Below, piece after piece: positions 28,955 to 38,989 of a DNA stretch of 64,000 bases. Within the stretch, counting starts at the first letter, position 1. Every line of letters starts with the position of its first letter. The notes under the pieces were generated by a model. That model did not search any database. It saw only the letters and a list, made by a program, of their open reading frames with translations, and was not told the DNA's origin. Both the position numbers and the translations under genes were made by a program. Source of the DNA: Listeria aquatica FSL S10-1188 (lineage in GTDB: Bacteria; Bacillota; Bacilli; Lactobacillales; Listeriaceae); the NCBI RefSeq assembly GCF_000525795.1, contig NZ_AOCG01000012.1:239885-303884 (forward strand). Reading direction: 5' to 3'.

Positions 28955-31219
28955 TTATTCCAAGTGCAAATATTTTTTTTAAAATGAGTGCCCGTAAATG
29001 ATTCCTTTGTTTTCAGCAGATCGGCTGGATAGCCTTGGAATAAAACCTTGCCCCCAAGACTCCCACCTCTTGGCCCCATATCAATAATCCAGTCAGCTTG
29101 GCTAATAATCGTTAAATTGTGTTCCAAAACAATCAACGTTTTCCCTTGTTTTTTAAGCTTTTGGAGCAATTCCAGTAAATGAGCAACATCCTCTTCGTGC
29201 AATCCTGTACTGGGTTCATCTAAAATAAATAAATTGGCTTGTTTTTCCGTATCTTCCAGTAGCTTCGTCGCAATTTTAAGCCGTTGCAGCTCTCCTCCTG
29301 AAAGTGTATCCAAACTTTGCCCAAGCTGGACGTAGTTTAAGTTGGCATCTTGAAGAGCACCCAAAGCTTCTTGAACTTCAGTAATATCAATCAAAGTTAA
29401 TGCTTCTTCCACCGTCAAATTTAGCAGCTCATCAATGCTTTTCCCATGCCACTTAATTTGCAAGGCTTCTTCGTTATAACGCTTCCCGTGGCATTTTTCA
29501 CAACGTTCGGTTACATTACCCATATAAGCAAGATCATATTTAATAAAGCCTTTCCCGTGACATTCCGGGCACGCCCCTTTTCCGTTAAAACTAAATAGCG
29601 ATACACTTTCACCCGAGATTTCTGCAAATTTTTTTCTAAGAAAATCAAAAACCCCTAAATAAGTCAGTAAATTGGAGCGGTGACTCCCACGAATAGCCGA
29701 TTGATCAAAAACAACAGAATAAGGGTATTTCGCCGTGAATAGTTTTCGCACAAGCGTGCTTTTCCCAGAACCAGCAAGTCCCGTCACAACCGTCAATGCT
29801 TTTTCAGGAAACTTCGCAGATTGCTTTTCAATATTAAAAGCGCTGACTTCTTCTAAAGAATAAAATTTTGTAAAATGTGGCCTTTTTGAATTGAGCGCCG
29901 GTCTTCTTGAAAGTGCTTTTGCTGTTACTACGTTTGCTGCTACAAATTCAGAAAAGTTACCTGAAAAAGTAATTTCGCCACCTTTTTTCCCTGCGCCTGG
30001 TCCCACTTCTATAACTGAGTCTGCAAGTGCAATGATGTCAGGATCGTGGTCGACAAGAACCAAAGTGTTTCCTTTTTGCTTCAAGCGTTTAAATACCTTT
30101 CCAATTCCGACTAAATCTTCAGGATGAAGCCCGACACTTGGCTCATCAAAAATGTAAAGAACATCAGACAAAGCGCTGTTTAAATGTTTCGTCATTTTTA
30201 AGCGCTGTGATTCCCCGCCAGATAAAGTAGCTGTCTTCCGGTCGATCGTTAAATACCCTAGCCCAACAGCGGACATGCTTTCAAGCCGATTTCGCAAATC
30301 TTTTTGGATAACGGCCGTTTGATCCTCTTTAATCTTCTTCAAAAAACGAAGCAAATCCTCCGCTGACATTTTGGCACAATCTCCAATTGAATGACCTAAA
30401 ATTTTGGCAGAGCGAACCGTTTCGTTAACACGTGTCCCGTGACAATCCGGACATTCAACGGTGTTCGTTACACGTTTCAAATCAGCTTGATATTTTGCCC
30501 CATTTTTTTCAAGTAAGGATTTTCGAATTCGCTCAATCACACCGACATATTCTGCAGTCTTTGGAAAGTGCTCTGTAGGATTTTCCGGCTTACTCCCCGT
30601 ATCGTAAAGAAGTTTCTTTAATTCCTCCGCTGAATAATCTGAGATCTTTTTATGATTATCAAAATAACCCGATTCCGTGTAACGTGAAAGACGCCACCCT
30701 CCAGGTTGAAAGGTTGGAAATTGAATGGCCCCTTCATTCAACGATTTTTCAAAGTCAATCAAAGCAGAAATATTGAAATCTGTCACTTCACCAATTCCTT
30801 GACACGTCTTGCACATCCCTTGAGGATTATTAAAAGAATACACCATAGAATAACCAATAAAAGGTTGTGCAAGCCTTGAAAAAAGGAGTCTTAGTCCAGT
30901 ATAAATATCTGTCATCGTTCCAACTGTTGAACGGGCATTTCCCCCCTACTTTCTTTTGATTGATAACAATCGAAACCGGTAAATTTTGAATGCGTTCCAC
31001 ATCTGGTTCCTCGTAGTGTGGTAAAATTTGTTGAATATAGCTCGAATAGGTTTCGTTTAGTAGACGCTGTGACTCAGCTGCTAAAGTGTCAAACACGAGT
31101 GAAGATTTTCCCGATCCTGAAAGACCGGTTACAACGGTAATCTGTCCTTTTGGAATACTGACGGAAATATTTTTCAAGTTATTCGTTTTGGCGCCTTGTA
31201 TGGAAATTCCTTCGTGCAT
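28955..31219 (-). CDS. short UvrA-like ABC ATPase (two frameshifts)
   Basis: About 754 residues, shorter than true UvrA (about 940). Two ABC modules are present: Walker A Gly-Leu-Ser-Gly-Ser-Gly-Lys-Ser near the start, Gly-Leu-Ala-Gly-Ser-Gly-Lys-Ser in the second, and two Leu-Ser-Gly-Gly-Glu signatures. Zinc-binding CxxC pairs occur in each half. Such proteins (UvrA2/DrrC-like) are linked to drug or DNA-damage tolerance. The run of six C at 30941-30946 has one base too many. One base missing at 28973-28980 hides the likely stop at 28955; as given the frame runs to 28885. The start is the ATG at 31219 after GAGGAGGAAG. Confidence 0.8.
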
Positions 31220-31293
31220 TCTTCTTCCTCCTCTACGCTCGCTTCTCACAATTCTTATTCTATGCTTTCTAGATAGAAATTCAACCATTACGC

Positions 31294-31325
31294 AAAAGAA
31301 CGCTTCTCAAGTGAGAAGCGTTCTT
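31294..31325 (-). terminator. terminator after thiT
   Basis: 13-bp perfect stem (31296-31308 with 31313-31325), AAGT loop, T tract on the minus strand. Confidence 0.85.
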
Positions 31326-31336
31326 CAATCCTTCCA

Positions 31337-31898
31337 TTATTTAGGCAAAAAAAGTTGCGGTTTGATTTGGAGGATAATTGAGACAACAGCCCCTGCGACA
31401 AGGATCGTCGCTAAGCCACTTGCACCATTCATAACAAGTGAAAAGAGTTGAGCGCTCCAACCCTTAAATGCATAAGCGCCCCAAAAAAACAACCCCAGCA
31501 ACATAGTGCCAAAAATAACGAGCTATGCCTCCAATAAACATGGAACTCCAAGCATAAAACTGAGCTTGCTTCATATTTTTTTGTTTAAGCGCTGCCTGGA
31601 CATTTTTAGCAAATATTCCAGCAAAAGCAACAAAAGCAAAAGCGAGGATATATTCAATTAAGGCTTGGTTCCAAGTTAGAATATAGGCTTTTCCAGTTAA
31701 AAAATGGAGTAATCCCCAAAGTATGCCAGCGAAACCAGCTGCAAAAAAGCCGCGCCGCAAAGCAATCACATACATCGGAATCATTCCAAGCGAAATAGAG
31801 AAACTCGAGCCAAAATCAAGTGGAATGAAACTTAGCACCATTGCAATGGCTGCAAAAATAGCGCACTCAATCAAAACCAATAATCGTTTACTTACCAT
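31337..31898 (-). CDS. thiT: thiamine transporter ThiT (frameshifted)
   Basis: Substrate-binding membrane subunit of an ECF-type thiamine importer. Six helices are expected. The open frame ends early at 31464; removing one A (plus strand) from the run at 31493-31499 continues through a last helix to a stop at 31337, giving 186 residues, normal for ThiT. The Trp-Gly-Leu-Leu-His and Trp-Asn-Gln motifs of the thiamine pocket and the N-terminal Ala-Ile-Phe-Ala-Ala-Ile-Ala are visible. The upstream TPP riboswitch independently confirms the function. Confidence 0.9.
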
Positions 31899-31982
31899 AA
31901 AAAATAAACTCCCTTCTTCTTTTGGTCAAAAACGTACCCCAGAAGAAAGCAGTTTTCCGAACTAACTAGAAAAGTGCAATCG

Positions 31983-32068
31983 CCACAATCCCTACGCTCG
32001 TTTTAACGAACAGGTTCAAAGGGTCAGAGTCTCGAAGACTCAATCTCAGCTAGAAGCTCCCCCTGTGG
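31983..32068 (-). promoter_or_regulatory. TPP riboswitch (THI element) controlling thiT
   Basis: Conserved segments in order on the minus strand: CAGGGGGAGC, GCTGAGATT, ACCCTTTGAACCTG and GCGTAGGGA. They are closed by a P1 stem of CCACA (32064-32068) with TGTGG (31983-31987). No terminator with a T tract follows. Instead CTTTCTTCT at about 31939-31947 can pair with the GAAGAAGG ribosome site, so control is probably at translation initiation. Confidence 0.92.
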
Positions 32069-32095
32069 TAACGTTTATGTAGTTTGAACAAATTT

Positions 32096-32124
32096 ATTAT
32101 AAGGTGAATGCCCCAGAAAGTAAA
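32096..32124 (-). promoter_or_regulatory. SigA promoter of thiT
   Basis: TTTACT (32119-32124), 17 bases, TATAAT (32096-32101) on the minus strand, just before the riboswitch. Confidence 0.65.
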
Positions 32125-32134
32125 GTTCTTTCAG

Positions 32135-32521
32135 CTAGAAACTGCGAATTTCGGCTTGTTTCTTTTTGGAAAGTTTCGATAAAACAAGCTGATAACTATT
32201 TGTTAAAATGGCTTTCTCTAATTCAAAATCGATCTGTTGATCTTGTGTTGTCACCACTGAAATCCAGTGTGTTTTATTGAGATGATACCCTGGAATAATT
32301 GCTTTATATTCTTCACGAAGACGCTCCGCTTTATCAGGTTCACATTTCGCACTCACAAGCAATTGCCCTTCTTTGTAGTGAATGAGCGCAAACATTTTTT
32401 CGCCGACGCGCATCACATGGAAATTCTCTCCAAATGGAAATGTTTCCACTGCGCCTTTTAACGTTAAACAAAAATCGATACGTTTCTTTAGGTTAAATGG
32501 GTCTTTTTCTAACATAGCCAT
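32135..32521 (-). CDS. MmcQ/YjbR family protein
   Basis: 128 residues, single MmcQ/YjbR (CyaY-like) domain: the pattern Thr-Phe-Pro-Phe-Gly, then a Lys-Met-Phe-Ala strand, then Lys-Cys-Glu-Pro and His-x-Asn-Lys-x-His-Trp-Ile. The double-wing fold is thought to bind nucleic acid, but no cellular role is established. Starts at ATG 32521 with GGGGGA before it; a second ATG two codons later is possible. Confidence 0.85.
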   Translation of the reverse strand: MAMLEKDPFNLKKRIDFCLTLKGAVETFPFGENFHVMRVGEKMFALIHYKEGQLLVSAKCEPDKAERLREEYKAIIPGYHLNKTHWISVVTTQDQQIDFELEKAILTNSYQLVLSKLSKKKQAEIRSF

Positions 32522-32615
32522 TCCCCCTTACTTTCCCATTTTAACATGAGAAAAACTTTATTTACAATTCAGAGCATGTTATGATAAGAGTAATGTGCTT
32601 TTTAGGAGGAAAAAA

Positions 32616-34217
32616 ATGTTAACTGTTAGTAACGTTGGACTACGCTATGGCGATAAAAAATTATTTGAAGATGTTTCCATTAAATTTACACCCGGCAACT
32701 GCTATGGCTTAATCGGAGCAAATGGCGCTGGTAAATCTACATTTTTAAAAGTGCTTTCTGGGGAAGTAGATTCACAGTCTGGAAGTGTGCATATCACACC
32801 CGGTGAGCGACTTGCCGTTTTACAACAAGATCATTTCCAGTATGATGATGAACTCGTTTTAAATACTGTGATTATGGGACACAAAAAGCTTTATGACATT
32901 ATGACCGAGAAAAACGCTATTTATATGAAACCTGATTTTAGTGATGAAGACGGAATTCGGGCTGCAGAGCTTGAAGGCGAATTTGGTGAACTTGGCGGTT
33001 GGGAAGCAGAAGCAGATGCAGCCGTTTTACTAAAAGGGTTAGGTATCTCGCAAGATTTACATGATAAATACATGAAAGACTTAACCGGAAGTGAAAAAGT
33101 CAAGGTTTTACTTGCACAAGCGCTTTTCGGAAAGCCTGATATTTTGCTCCTAGATGAACCGACCAACCACTTAGATATCCGTGCGATTCACTGGCTCGAA
33201 GAATTTCTCATCAACTTTGAAAACACCGTTATCGTCGTTTCTCATGATCGTCACTTCTTAAACAAAGTTTGTACACATATTGCCGATCTCGATTTCAGCA
33301 AAATTCAATTATACGTCGGAAACTATGATTTCTGGTACGAATCAAGTCAATTAGCGCAACAAATGATGGGCGATCGAAACAAGAAAAAAGAAGAAAAAAT
33401 CAAAGAATTGCAAGACTTCATTGCGCGGTTTAGTGCCAATGCCTCTAAATCGAAACAAGCGACAAGTCGGAAGAAAATGCTCGATAAAATCACGCTAGAG
33501 GATATTCAACCTTCTAGCAGACGTTATCCTTTTATCCAGTTTAAGCCTGACCGAGAAGTTGGCAACGATTTATTAACGGTTGAAAATCTGACTAAAGAAA
33601 TTGATGGCGTAAAAGTGCTCGATAATCTATCCTTTACCATTAACCGCAACGATAAAGTTGCTCTTGTCGGAGACGATGAAGTCGCAAAAACGACTCTTCT
33701 TCAAATTTTAGCGGGTGAGATGGAACCTGATTCTGGATCATTCCGTTGGGGTGTCACAACGAGCCAAAGCTATTTCCCGAAAGATAACTCAGAGTTCTTT
33801 GAAGACAACAACTTAAACCTCGTTGAGTGGTTACGCCAGTATTCTCCACAAGATGATTCCGAAGCTTTCTTACGTGGTTTCTTAGGGCGCATGCTCTTTA
33901 GTGGAGACGAAGTGCTCAAAAAAGTCAAAGTTTTATCTGGTGGCGAAAAAGTTCGCTGTATGCTTTCTAAAATGATGCTTTCTGGCTCTAATGTCCTTCT
34001 ACTAGATGAACCGACGAACCACTTAGATTTAGAGTCTATCACAGCTTTGAATAATGGATTAGTAGCCTTTGATGGGGCGATGATTTTTTCAAGTCACGAT
34101 CACCAATTATTGCAAAGTATCGCAACGCGTATCATCAACCTTTCAAAAGAAAACTTTTATAATAAAGAAATTAGTTATGATGGCTACCTAGCAGAAGTGC
34201 TAGACGTCGCAGAATGA
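32616..34217 (+). CDS. ABC-F family ATPase (YkpA/YbiT type)
   Basis: Cytosolic ABC-F protein with two ABC domains and no membrane part, expected to act on the ribosome. 533 residues. Domain 1 has Walker A GANGAGKST (34-42) and Walker B Leu-Leu-Leu-Asp-Glu-Pro. The linker between domains is lysine-rich (about 250-290). Domain 2 has a degenerate Walker A, Gly-Asp-Asp-Glu-Val-Ala-Lys-Thr-Thr (352-360), in which Ala replaces the usual Gly before Lys, but keeps a normal signature and Walker B. The ATG at 32616 follows TAGGAGGAAA; an upstream in-frame start has no ribosome site. Confidence 0.88.
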   Translation: MLTVSNVGLRYGDKKLFEDVSIKFTPGNCYGLIGANGAGKSTFLKVLSGEVDSQSGSVHITPGERLAVLQQDHFQYDDELVLNTVIMGHKKLYDIMTEKNAIYMKPDFSDEDGIRAAELEGEFGELGGWEAEADAAVLLKGLGISQDLHDKYMKDLTGSEKVKVLLAQALFGKPDILLLDEPTNHLDIRAIHWLEEFLINFENTVIVVSHDRHFLNKVCTHIADLDFSKIQLYVGNYDFWYESSQLAQQMMGDRNKKKEEKIKELQDFIARFSANASKSKQATSRKKMLDKITLEDIQPSSRRYPFIQFKPDREVGNDLLTVENLTKEIDGVKVLDNLSFTINRNDKVALVGDDEVAKTTLLQILAGEMEPDSGSFRWGVTTSQSYFPKDNSEFFEDNNLNLVEWLRQYSPQDDSEAFLRGFLGRMLFSGDEVLKKVKVLSGGEKVRCMLSKMMLSGSNVLLLDEPTNHLDLESITALNNGLVAFDGAMIFSSHDHQLLQSIATRIINLSKENFYNKEISYDGYLAEVLDVAE

Positions 34218-34253
34218 AAAAGAATCCGCTCAAGCTCTTGAGCGGATTCTTTT
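34217..34253. terminator. bidirectional terminator after the ABC-F gene
   Basis: 16-bp stem AAAAGAATCCGCTCAA/TTGAGCGGATTCTTTT with a GCTC loop. Confidence 0.9.
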
Positions 34254-34911
34254 ATTTTGTTAATTTGATTGTGCCTGTTTCGGTTTTAACGGGATCAGAA
34301 TCTGATCCAAAATAGCTAAGCCAAGAAAGCGCGACCGAATGAATGGAAGATACAAATTTTAGCTTTTCTAACGGAAAAACAAGCGTTCCTTCGATGGTTT
34401 TCCCTGCTTCAACCGTACTCGCATCAAATTCTGAAAGTAGCACATCCCCACCATCAACTTCTATGTTAGAAGCTTTCAATGTTCCTTGATTTGGGTAAGT
34501 CGTAAGCTTTTCTTTCCCATTGTTTTTTATAGATAGCTTAACGGAAATACTTCCCGGCATTTCTTTTTGTTCCATCGTAGAGTAAACTGGCTTTTTCTCC
34601 ACCTTGATCGTTTTAACTAGCAGGTCAATATTATTTTCAGTGGTTTTATGATTTACTTGATACGTTTTTGCTTCTTGTGTTCCAGGTTCAGTAGTTGATT
34701 TTCCTGCCGAATAATTTAAAACTTTATTATTCACATCATCTAACTGTTTAAAGTGAAAGAACACGCCGACAATCGATGCGATCATGAGTATCATCCCCGC
34801 ACCGACTAAAATCGCACCCACTTTTCTTTGTTTCGGGAAAAACAAGATAACAAGCCCAATCACAAACAAAATGAAGGCTAAGATGCCGCCTAAAATAATC
34901 CATAGTAACAT
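34252..34911 (-). CDS. membrane-anchored protein with DUF4352-like domain
   Basis: 219 residues. Two membrane segments (about 3-27 and 33-54) place a C-terminal domain outside the cell. That domain (about 85-215) is rich in beta strands with the pattern Ser-Val-Lys-Leu-Ser-Ile-Lys-Asn-Asn-Gly-Lys and Val-Glu-Ala-Gly-Lys-Thr-Ile-Glu-Gly, as in DUF4352 immunoglobulin-like domains. Role unknown. It stands between the ABC-F terminator and the end of gshR. The start ATG has GGAG upstream. Confidence 0.72.
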   Translation of the reverse strand: MLLWIILGGILAFILFVIGLVILFFPKQRKVGAILVGAGMILMIASIVGVFFHFKQLDDVNNKVLNYSAGKSTTEPGTQEAKTYQVNHKTTENNIDLLVKTIKVEKKPVYSTMEQKEMPGSISVKLSIKNNGKEKLTTYPNQGTLKASNIEVDGGDVLLSEFDASTVEAGKTIEGTLVFPLEKLKFVSSIHSVALSWLSYFGSDSDPVKTETGTIKLTK

Positions 34912-34967
34912 GTAAAATACTCCTTCTTCTTGCTAATAATTGGTTTAATCATACCATTTGTCACAAG

Positions 34968-36297
34968 TTAGCGCAATGAAGGTAAGTCCGATGCTTGGGA
35001 TGGGTAAGCAAAAATAACTGAGTCAAGATCTGCAAGCGTTAGTCCCGCTTTCATTAAAAGGACAACATAATTGATCATGACATCTGCTTCTTCATTGATA
35101 AAAGACGCGCCAACAATTTTTTTCTGTGCCTTTTTCGGTTATAATTTTCGCATGACTGAGATATTCATTAGTTCTTCGGTACGTATACCAGTTTTTCATA
35201 TCTATTTCATTCACATGATAGCCGTCTTTTTCTTGCATCGCTTCTCTTGCCGTCAAACCGATTTCAGCAAGCTTGGGACTCGAAAAGACAACGCTTGGAA
35301 TTGCAGGATAATGAATCTCTTGTTTCTTGCCCAAAATATACGAAACTGCAAAGTCAGCTTCAAAACTATCTACTGGTGTAAGCGGAAGACCAGGAGTTAT
35401 AGCAACATCTCCCACCGCTAGAACATGGGGGATAGCTTCAAGCGATTGATTCACAATAATACCGTGCCGGTTCGTCTTAATCCCTGCTTTTTCAAGATTA
35501 AGCCGCTCAATATTTGGCTTCCGGCCAGCCGTTGCAAAAACAGCGTCCACTTCAAGCGTCAAGTTTGCCGCAGAAAGCAATATCCCTGACTCTTTTCGCG
35601 TAAGTCGCTCCACATCGGTATCAAAGTGAAAATGAACACCATCTGATTTAAGTGAACTGACAAGCATCGCCACGTGATCCTCATCAAATCCTTTTAGCGG
35701 GCGGCTATTGTGATGAATCAAATGCACTTCACTTCCAGCCGCATGAGCAATCGCAGCAAATTCAAAAGCAATATACCCGCCTCCAACAAAGGCAATCCGT
35801 TTTGGCAACGTTTCTAAGTCCAAAAAATCGTCACTTGTGAGAAAAATTTCGTTTCCTTCAATGTCTGGAATACTTGGTCGTGCTCCAGTTGCGATAATAA
35901 TATCCTCAGCAGCTAACGTATCCGCATCAACCTGCACCGTGTGAGCATCCAAAAAAGCAGCACTCCCCTTAAACGTCTCAATTTTTGCTTCTTGAAAACC
36001 CTCTAAGCGACTTTCTGGAACTGGCTCAACAAAGCTTCTCTTAAAATCTTGCAAATCTTTCCAATCTATTTCCGCAACTTGTTTAATTCCTTTTCCACGT
36101 AACCGCTCCGAAAAATTATGAGCTTCCATCGCACCTGCAAGCACCTTTTTAGGATCGCATCCACGAAGCACACATGTGCCACCCCATTCACGCTCTTCAA
36201 TAATAGCTACTTTTTTGCCTGCTTCATTGAGTGCATAAGCGGCTGACGTGCCACTCACGCCACTTCCGATTACAATTGCATCAAACCGATAATCCAT
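34968..36297 (-). CDS. gshR: glutathione reductase-type flavoprotein (frameshifted near C-terminus)
   Basis: Pyridine nucleotide disulfide oxidoreductase. FAD motif Gly-Ser-Gly-Val-Ser-Gly-Thr at about 10-16, redox pair Cys-Val-Leu-Arg-Gly-Cys, NADPH motif Gly-Gly-Gly-Tyr-Ile-Ala and the second FAD motif Val-Gly-Asp-Val-Ala. The open frame stops at 35092. Removing one base from the run at 35117-35123 restores the dimerisation domain to a stop at 34968 (442 residues). The C-terminus lacks the His-Pro pair usual in glutathione reductases (Tyr-Pro-Ser-Gln instead), so the substrate may differ. Start ATG at 36297 rather than 36306, for spacing. SigB-type promoter upstream. Confidence 0.86.
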
Positions 36298-36330
36298 GAT
36301 TTTCATCCTCTCTCTTTGTCTTCTATCCCT

Positions 36331-36356
36331 TTTCCCGGATTTCGCTGGATAAAAAC
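36331..36356 (-). promoter_or_regulatory. SigB promoter of gshR
   Basis: GTTTTT (36351-36356), 14 bases, GGGAAA (36331-36336) on the minus strand, 34 bases before the start. Confidence 0.7.
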
Positions 36357-36358
36357 AA

Positions 36359-36400
36359 AGAAGTTTTGAGTTAGCTAAAAAGCTAACTCAAAACTTCTAG
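36359..36400 (-). terminator. terminator after the RNase J2 gene
   Basis: About 18-bp stem AAGTTTTGAGTTAGCT with its complement, followed on the minus strand by TTTGTTTTT. Its tail overlaps the gshR SigB -35 element. Confidence 0.85.
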
Positions 36401-38065
36401 ACTTCCATAATAATCGGCAAAATCATCGGACGTCGCTTCGTTTGTTCAAACAAGAAACGATTCAGTTGATCTCGAATATCTTGCTTCAATTTCGACCATT
36501 CAAACTCGCTATCCTGCAAGTTTTTATCCACGATTTTACTTACTAGTTTTTGCGAATCTTCAATTAAGCGTTCCGACTCACGAACGTAGACAAAACCTCG
36601 AGAAATCATCTCTGGACCTGAAATGATTTTTTTGCTACGACGACTCAGCGTGACAACAACAATGAAAATACCATCTTCTGAAAGAAGCTTACGGTCTCTT
36701 AATACAATATTTCCAACGTCACCAACGCCCAGTCCATCAATCAGCGTGTTCCCCGCATAAACACGGTTCCCAACCGACATTCTTCCCGCTTTATACTCGA
36801 CAACTTCTCCTTTTCCAACCACAAAAACATTGGATTTTGGAATACCAACACTATGGGCCAATTTGGCATGAGCAATTAGCATCCGGTATTCTCCGTGAAC
36901 GGGCACAAAATAAGTGGGCTTCAATAAGTTAAGCAAAAGTTTTAAGTCATCTTGGCTTGCATGTCCAGAAACAAACAAGTCACGGCTCATCGTAAGCACG
37001 CGCGCACCAGCACGGTATAACATATCAATCGTTTTTGCCATCATCGTTTCTAAAGAAGGACTTGGTGTTGTTGTGATGTAAACTGTATCTCCTGCTTTAA
37101 TGTTGACTTTCGGATGGTTTCCTTTTGTCATTAGTTGAAGCGACTGAATAGGTTCCCCAAGATTTCCTGTTTCGATGATCGTAATTTCATCGTCAGGATA
37201 TTTTTTCATTTCTTTGAATGGAATAATCAAATCATCTTCCATTTTCAGTTTATCTAAGCTGCTTGTGATCTCGACGACGCGTTCCAGTTCTTTTCCGACA
37301 ATCACAACCTTACGCTTCGTTGCTGCAGATGCATCTAAGACTTGCTGCAAACGAATGACATTGGATGCCACACATGCAACAATAATCCGTCCTTCAGCCG
37401 TTCGAAATGCATGGCGAACCTCTGCTTCAATCTCGCTATCACTTGACGTTGTCCCAGGATGTTCAGCCTCCGAGCTATCCGATAATAGCGCTAAAACCCC
37501 GGATTCCCCAATATCAGCAATGGCACTAAGACTTGTTTCATAACCTTCATTTGCAGACTGATCAAATTTAAAATCACCTGAATAAACAATGGAACCCTCA
37601 CTCGTTGCTACAACAATTCCAACAGAGTCTGGAATGGTATGAGTCGTCCGGAAAAATTGGATGTTCACTTTATTAAATTTGATCACACTTTTTTCATCAA
37701 TTACATGGAAATTTTTTAAACCGCACTTTTCGGTATTCCTTTACAGAATTCTTAGCAAGCGCAATGGTCAATTCAGTTCCATAAACGGGAGCCTTTACCT
37801 TTTGAAGCAAATAGGGTAAAGCTCCTATAGCATCTTCATGTCCATGAGAAAGAATAATTGCTTTCACGCGATCTTTGTTTTCTTCTAAATATTTGAAATC
37901 AGGAATAACAACGTCGATGCCTAGAAGTTCATCTTCTGGAAACATCAGTCCCGCATCTAAGACAAAAATTTCATCGTCAACTTCGACGACATACATATTT
38001 TTCCCGCTTTCATCTACCCCGCCAAGCGGAATAATTTTAATCTGTTTCGCTTTTTTTAGTGGCAA
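36397..38065 (-). CDS. rnjB: ribonuclease J2 (frameshifted)
   Basis: Metallo-beta-lactamase/beta-CASP ribonuclease that works with RNase J1 in mRNA and rRNA processing. The open frame breaks at a run of six T (37712-37717); removing one gives 555 residues. The metal motif is His-Gly-His-Glu-Asp-Ala-Ile-Gly (74-81); Ala replaces the His of active RNase J1, the known J2 variation with weak activity. The beta-CASP His motif (Ser-Gly-His-Ala-Ser) and C-terminal domain are present. TTG start at 38065 after AAAGGAGGT, 15 bases after dapA, so it is co-transcribed with the dap genes. Confidence 0.88.
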
Positions 38066-38079
38066 AGCGTAAACCTCCT

Positions 38080-38964
38080 TTAGCTTTTTTGCGACTCTTC
38101 ATAAATCGCTTTGAGTTTCTTGCCTTGTTCCTCGTCTAAATCAACCAGTGGCAAACGAACATGACCAACATCAACGCCCATATCATTCAATAAAAATTTC
38201 GTCGGAGCAGGGTTTGGTGAACTGAATAAACCACGCATTAGTGGAAGCAGTCTTCTATGAATTTCTGCTGCTTTCTTCACTTCCCCATTCTCGTAAGCTT
38301 CAATCATTTCTTTAGTTTCATTTCCAGAAACGTGGCTTAGTACAGATACCACACCTCGGCCACCAACCGATAAAATAGGTAAGGTCAAGCTATCGTCCCC
38401 ACTATAAACTGTGAAGTCATCCGCTGTTTCTTCAATGATTTGCGAGATATTTTCTAAATTCCCACTGGATTCTTTTACCGAGACAATATTTTCTAATTTT
38501 GAAAGTGCAATAATGGTTTCCGGTTCAATATTCACAACAGAACGCCCAGGAATATTATAAATCATAATAGGTAGCGGACTATTTTCTGCTACCGCTTTAA
38601 AATGTTCATAAATCCCACGCTGATTTGGTTTATTGTAATAAGGGGTCACAACAAGTGCTGCATCATAACCACCTAAATCCGCTACTTCCTTTGTAAAACG
38701 AATCGTTTCTGCTGTATTATTGGATCCCGTTCCAGCGATTAATTTTGCTCGTCCTTCATTTGCTTTAACTACTTCCGTCATTAACTTGATTTTTTCGTCG
38801 TGTGACAAAGTAGGCGATTCCCCTGTTGTTCCTGAAACAACTAATCCATCTGACCCGGTTTCAATCAAATGATTGACTAGCCGGTGGATCCTTTTACGAC
38901 AAACAACATCTTTTTCTGGATGGATGGGCGTCACCATGGCTGTAATCACTTTTCCAAAATCCAT
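38080..38964 (-). CDS. dapA: 4-hydroxy-tetrahydrodipicolinate synthase DapA
   Basis: Condenses pyruvate and aspartate semialdehyde in the lysine/diaminopimelate pathway. 294 residues, TIM barrel. Visible are Gly-Thr-Thr-Gly-Glu, Tyr-Tyr-Asn-Lys-Pro with the active-site tyrosine, and the Schiff-base lysine in Ser-Val-Lys-Glu-Ser. ATG at 38964 follows AGGAGGGAA; an in-frame ATG at 38988 lies before the ribosome site and is not used. Third gene of asd-dapG-dapA. Confidence 0.95.
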   Translation of the reverse strand: MDFGKVITAMVTPIHPEKDVVCRKRIHRLVNHLIETGSDGLVVSGTTGESPTLSHDEKIKLMTEVVKANEGRAKLIAGTGSNNTAETIRFTKEVADLGGYDAALVVTPYYNKPNQRGIYEHFKAVAENSPLPIMIYNIPGRSVVNIEPETIIALSKLENIVSVKESSGNLENISQIIEETADDFTVYSGDDSLTLPILSVGGRGVVSVLSHVSGNETKEMIEAYENGEVKKAAEIHRRLLPLMRGLFSSPNPAPTKFLLNDMGVDVGHVRLPLVDLDEEQGKKLKAIYEESQKS

Positions 38965-38989
38965 ATCTATTCCCTCCTGATTTCGCATT

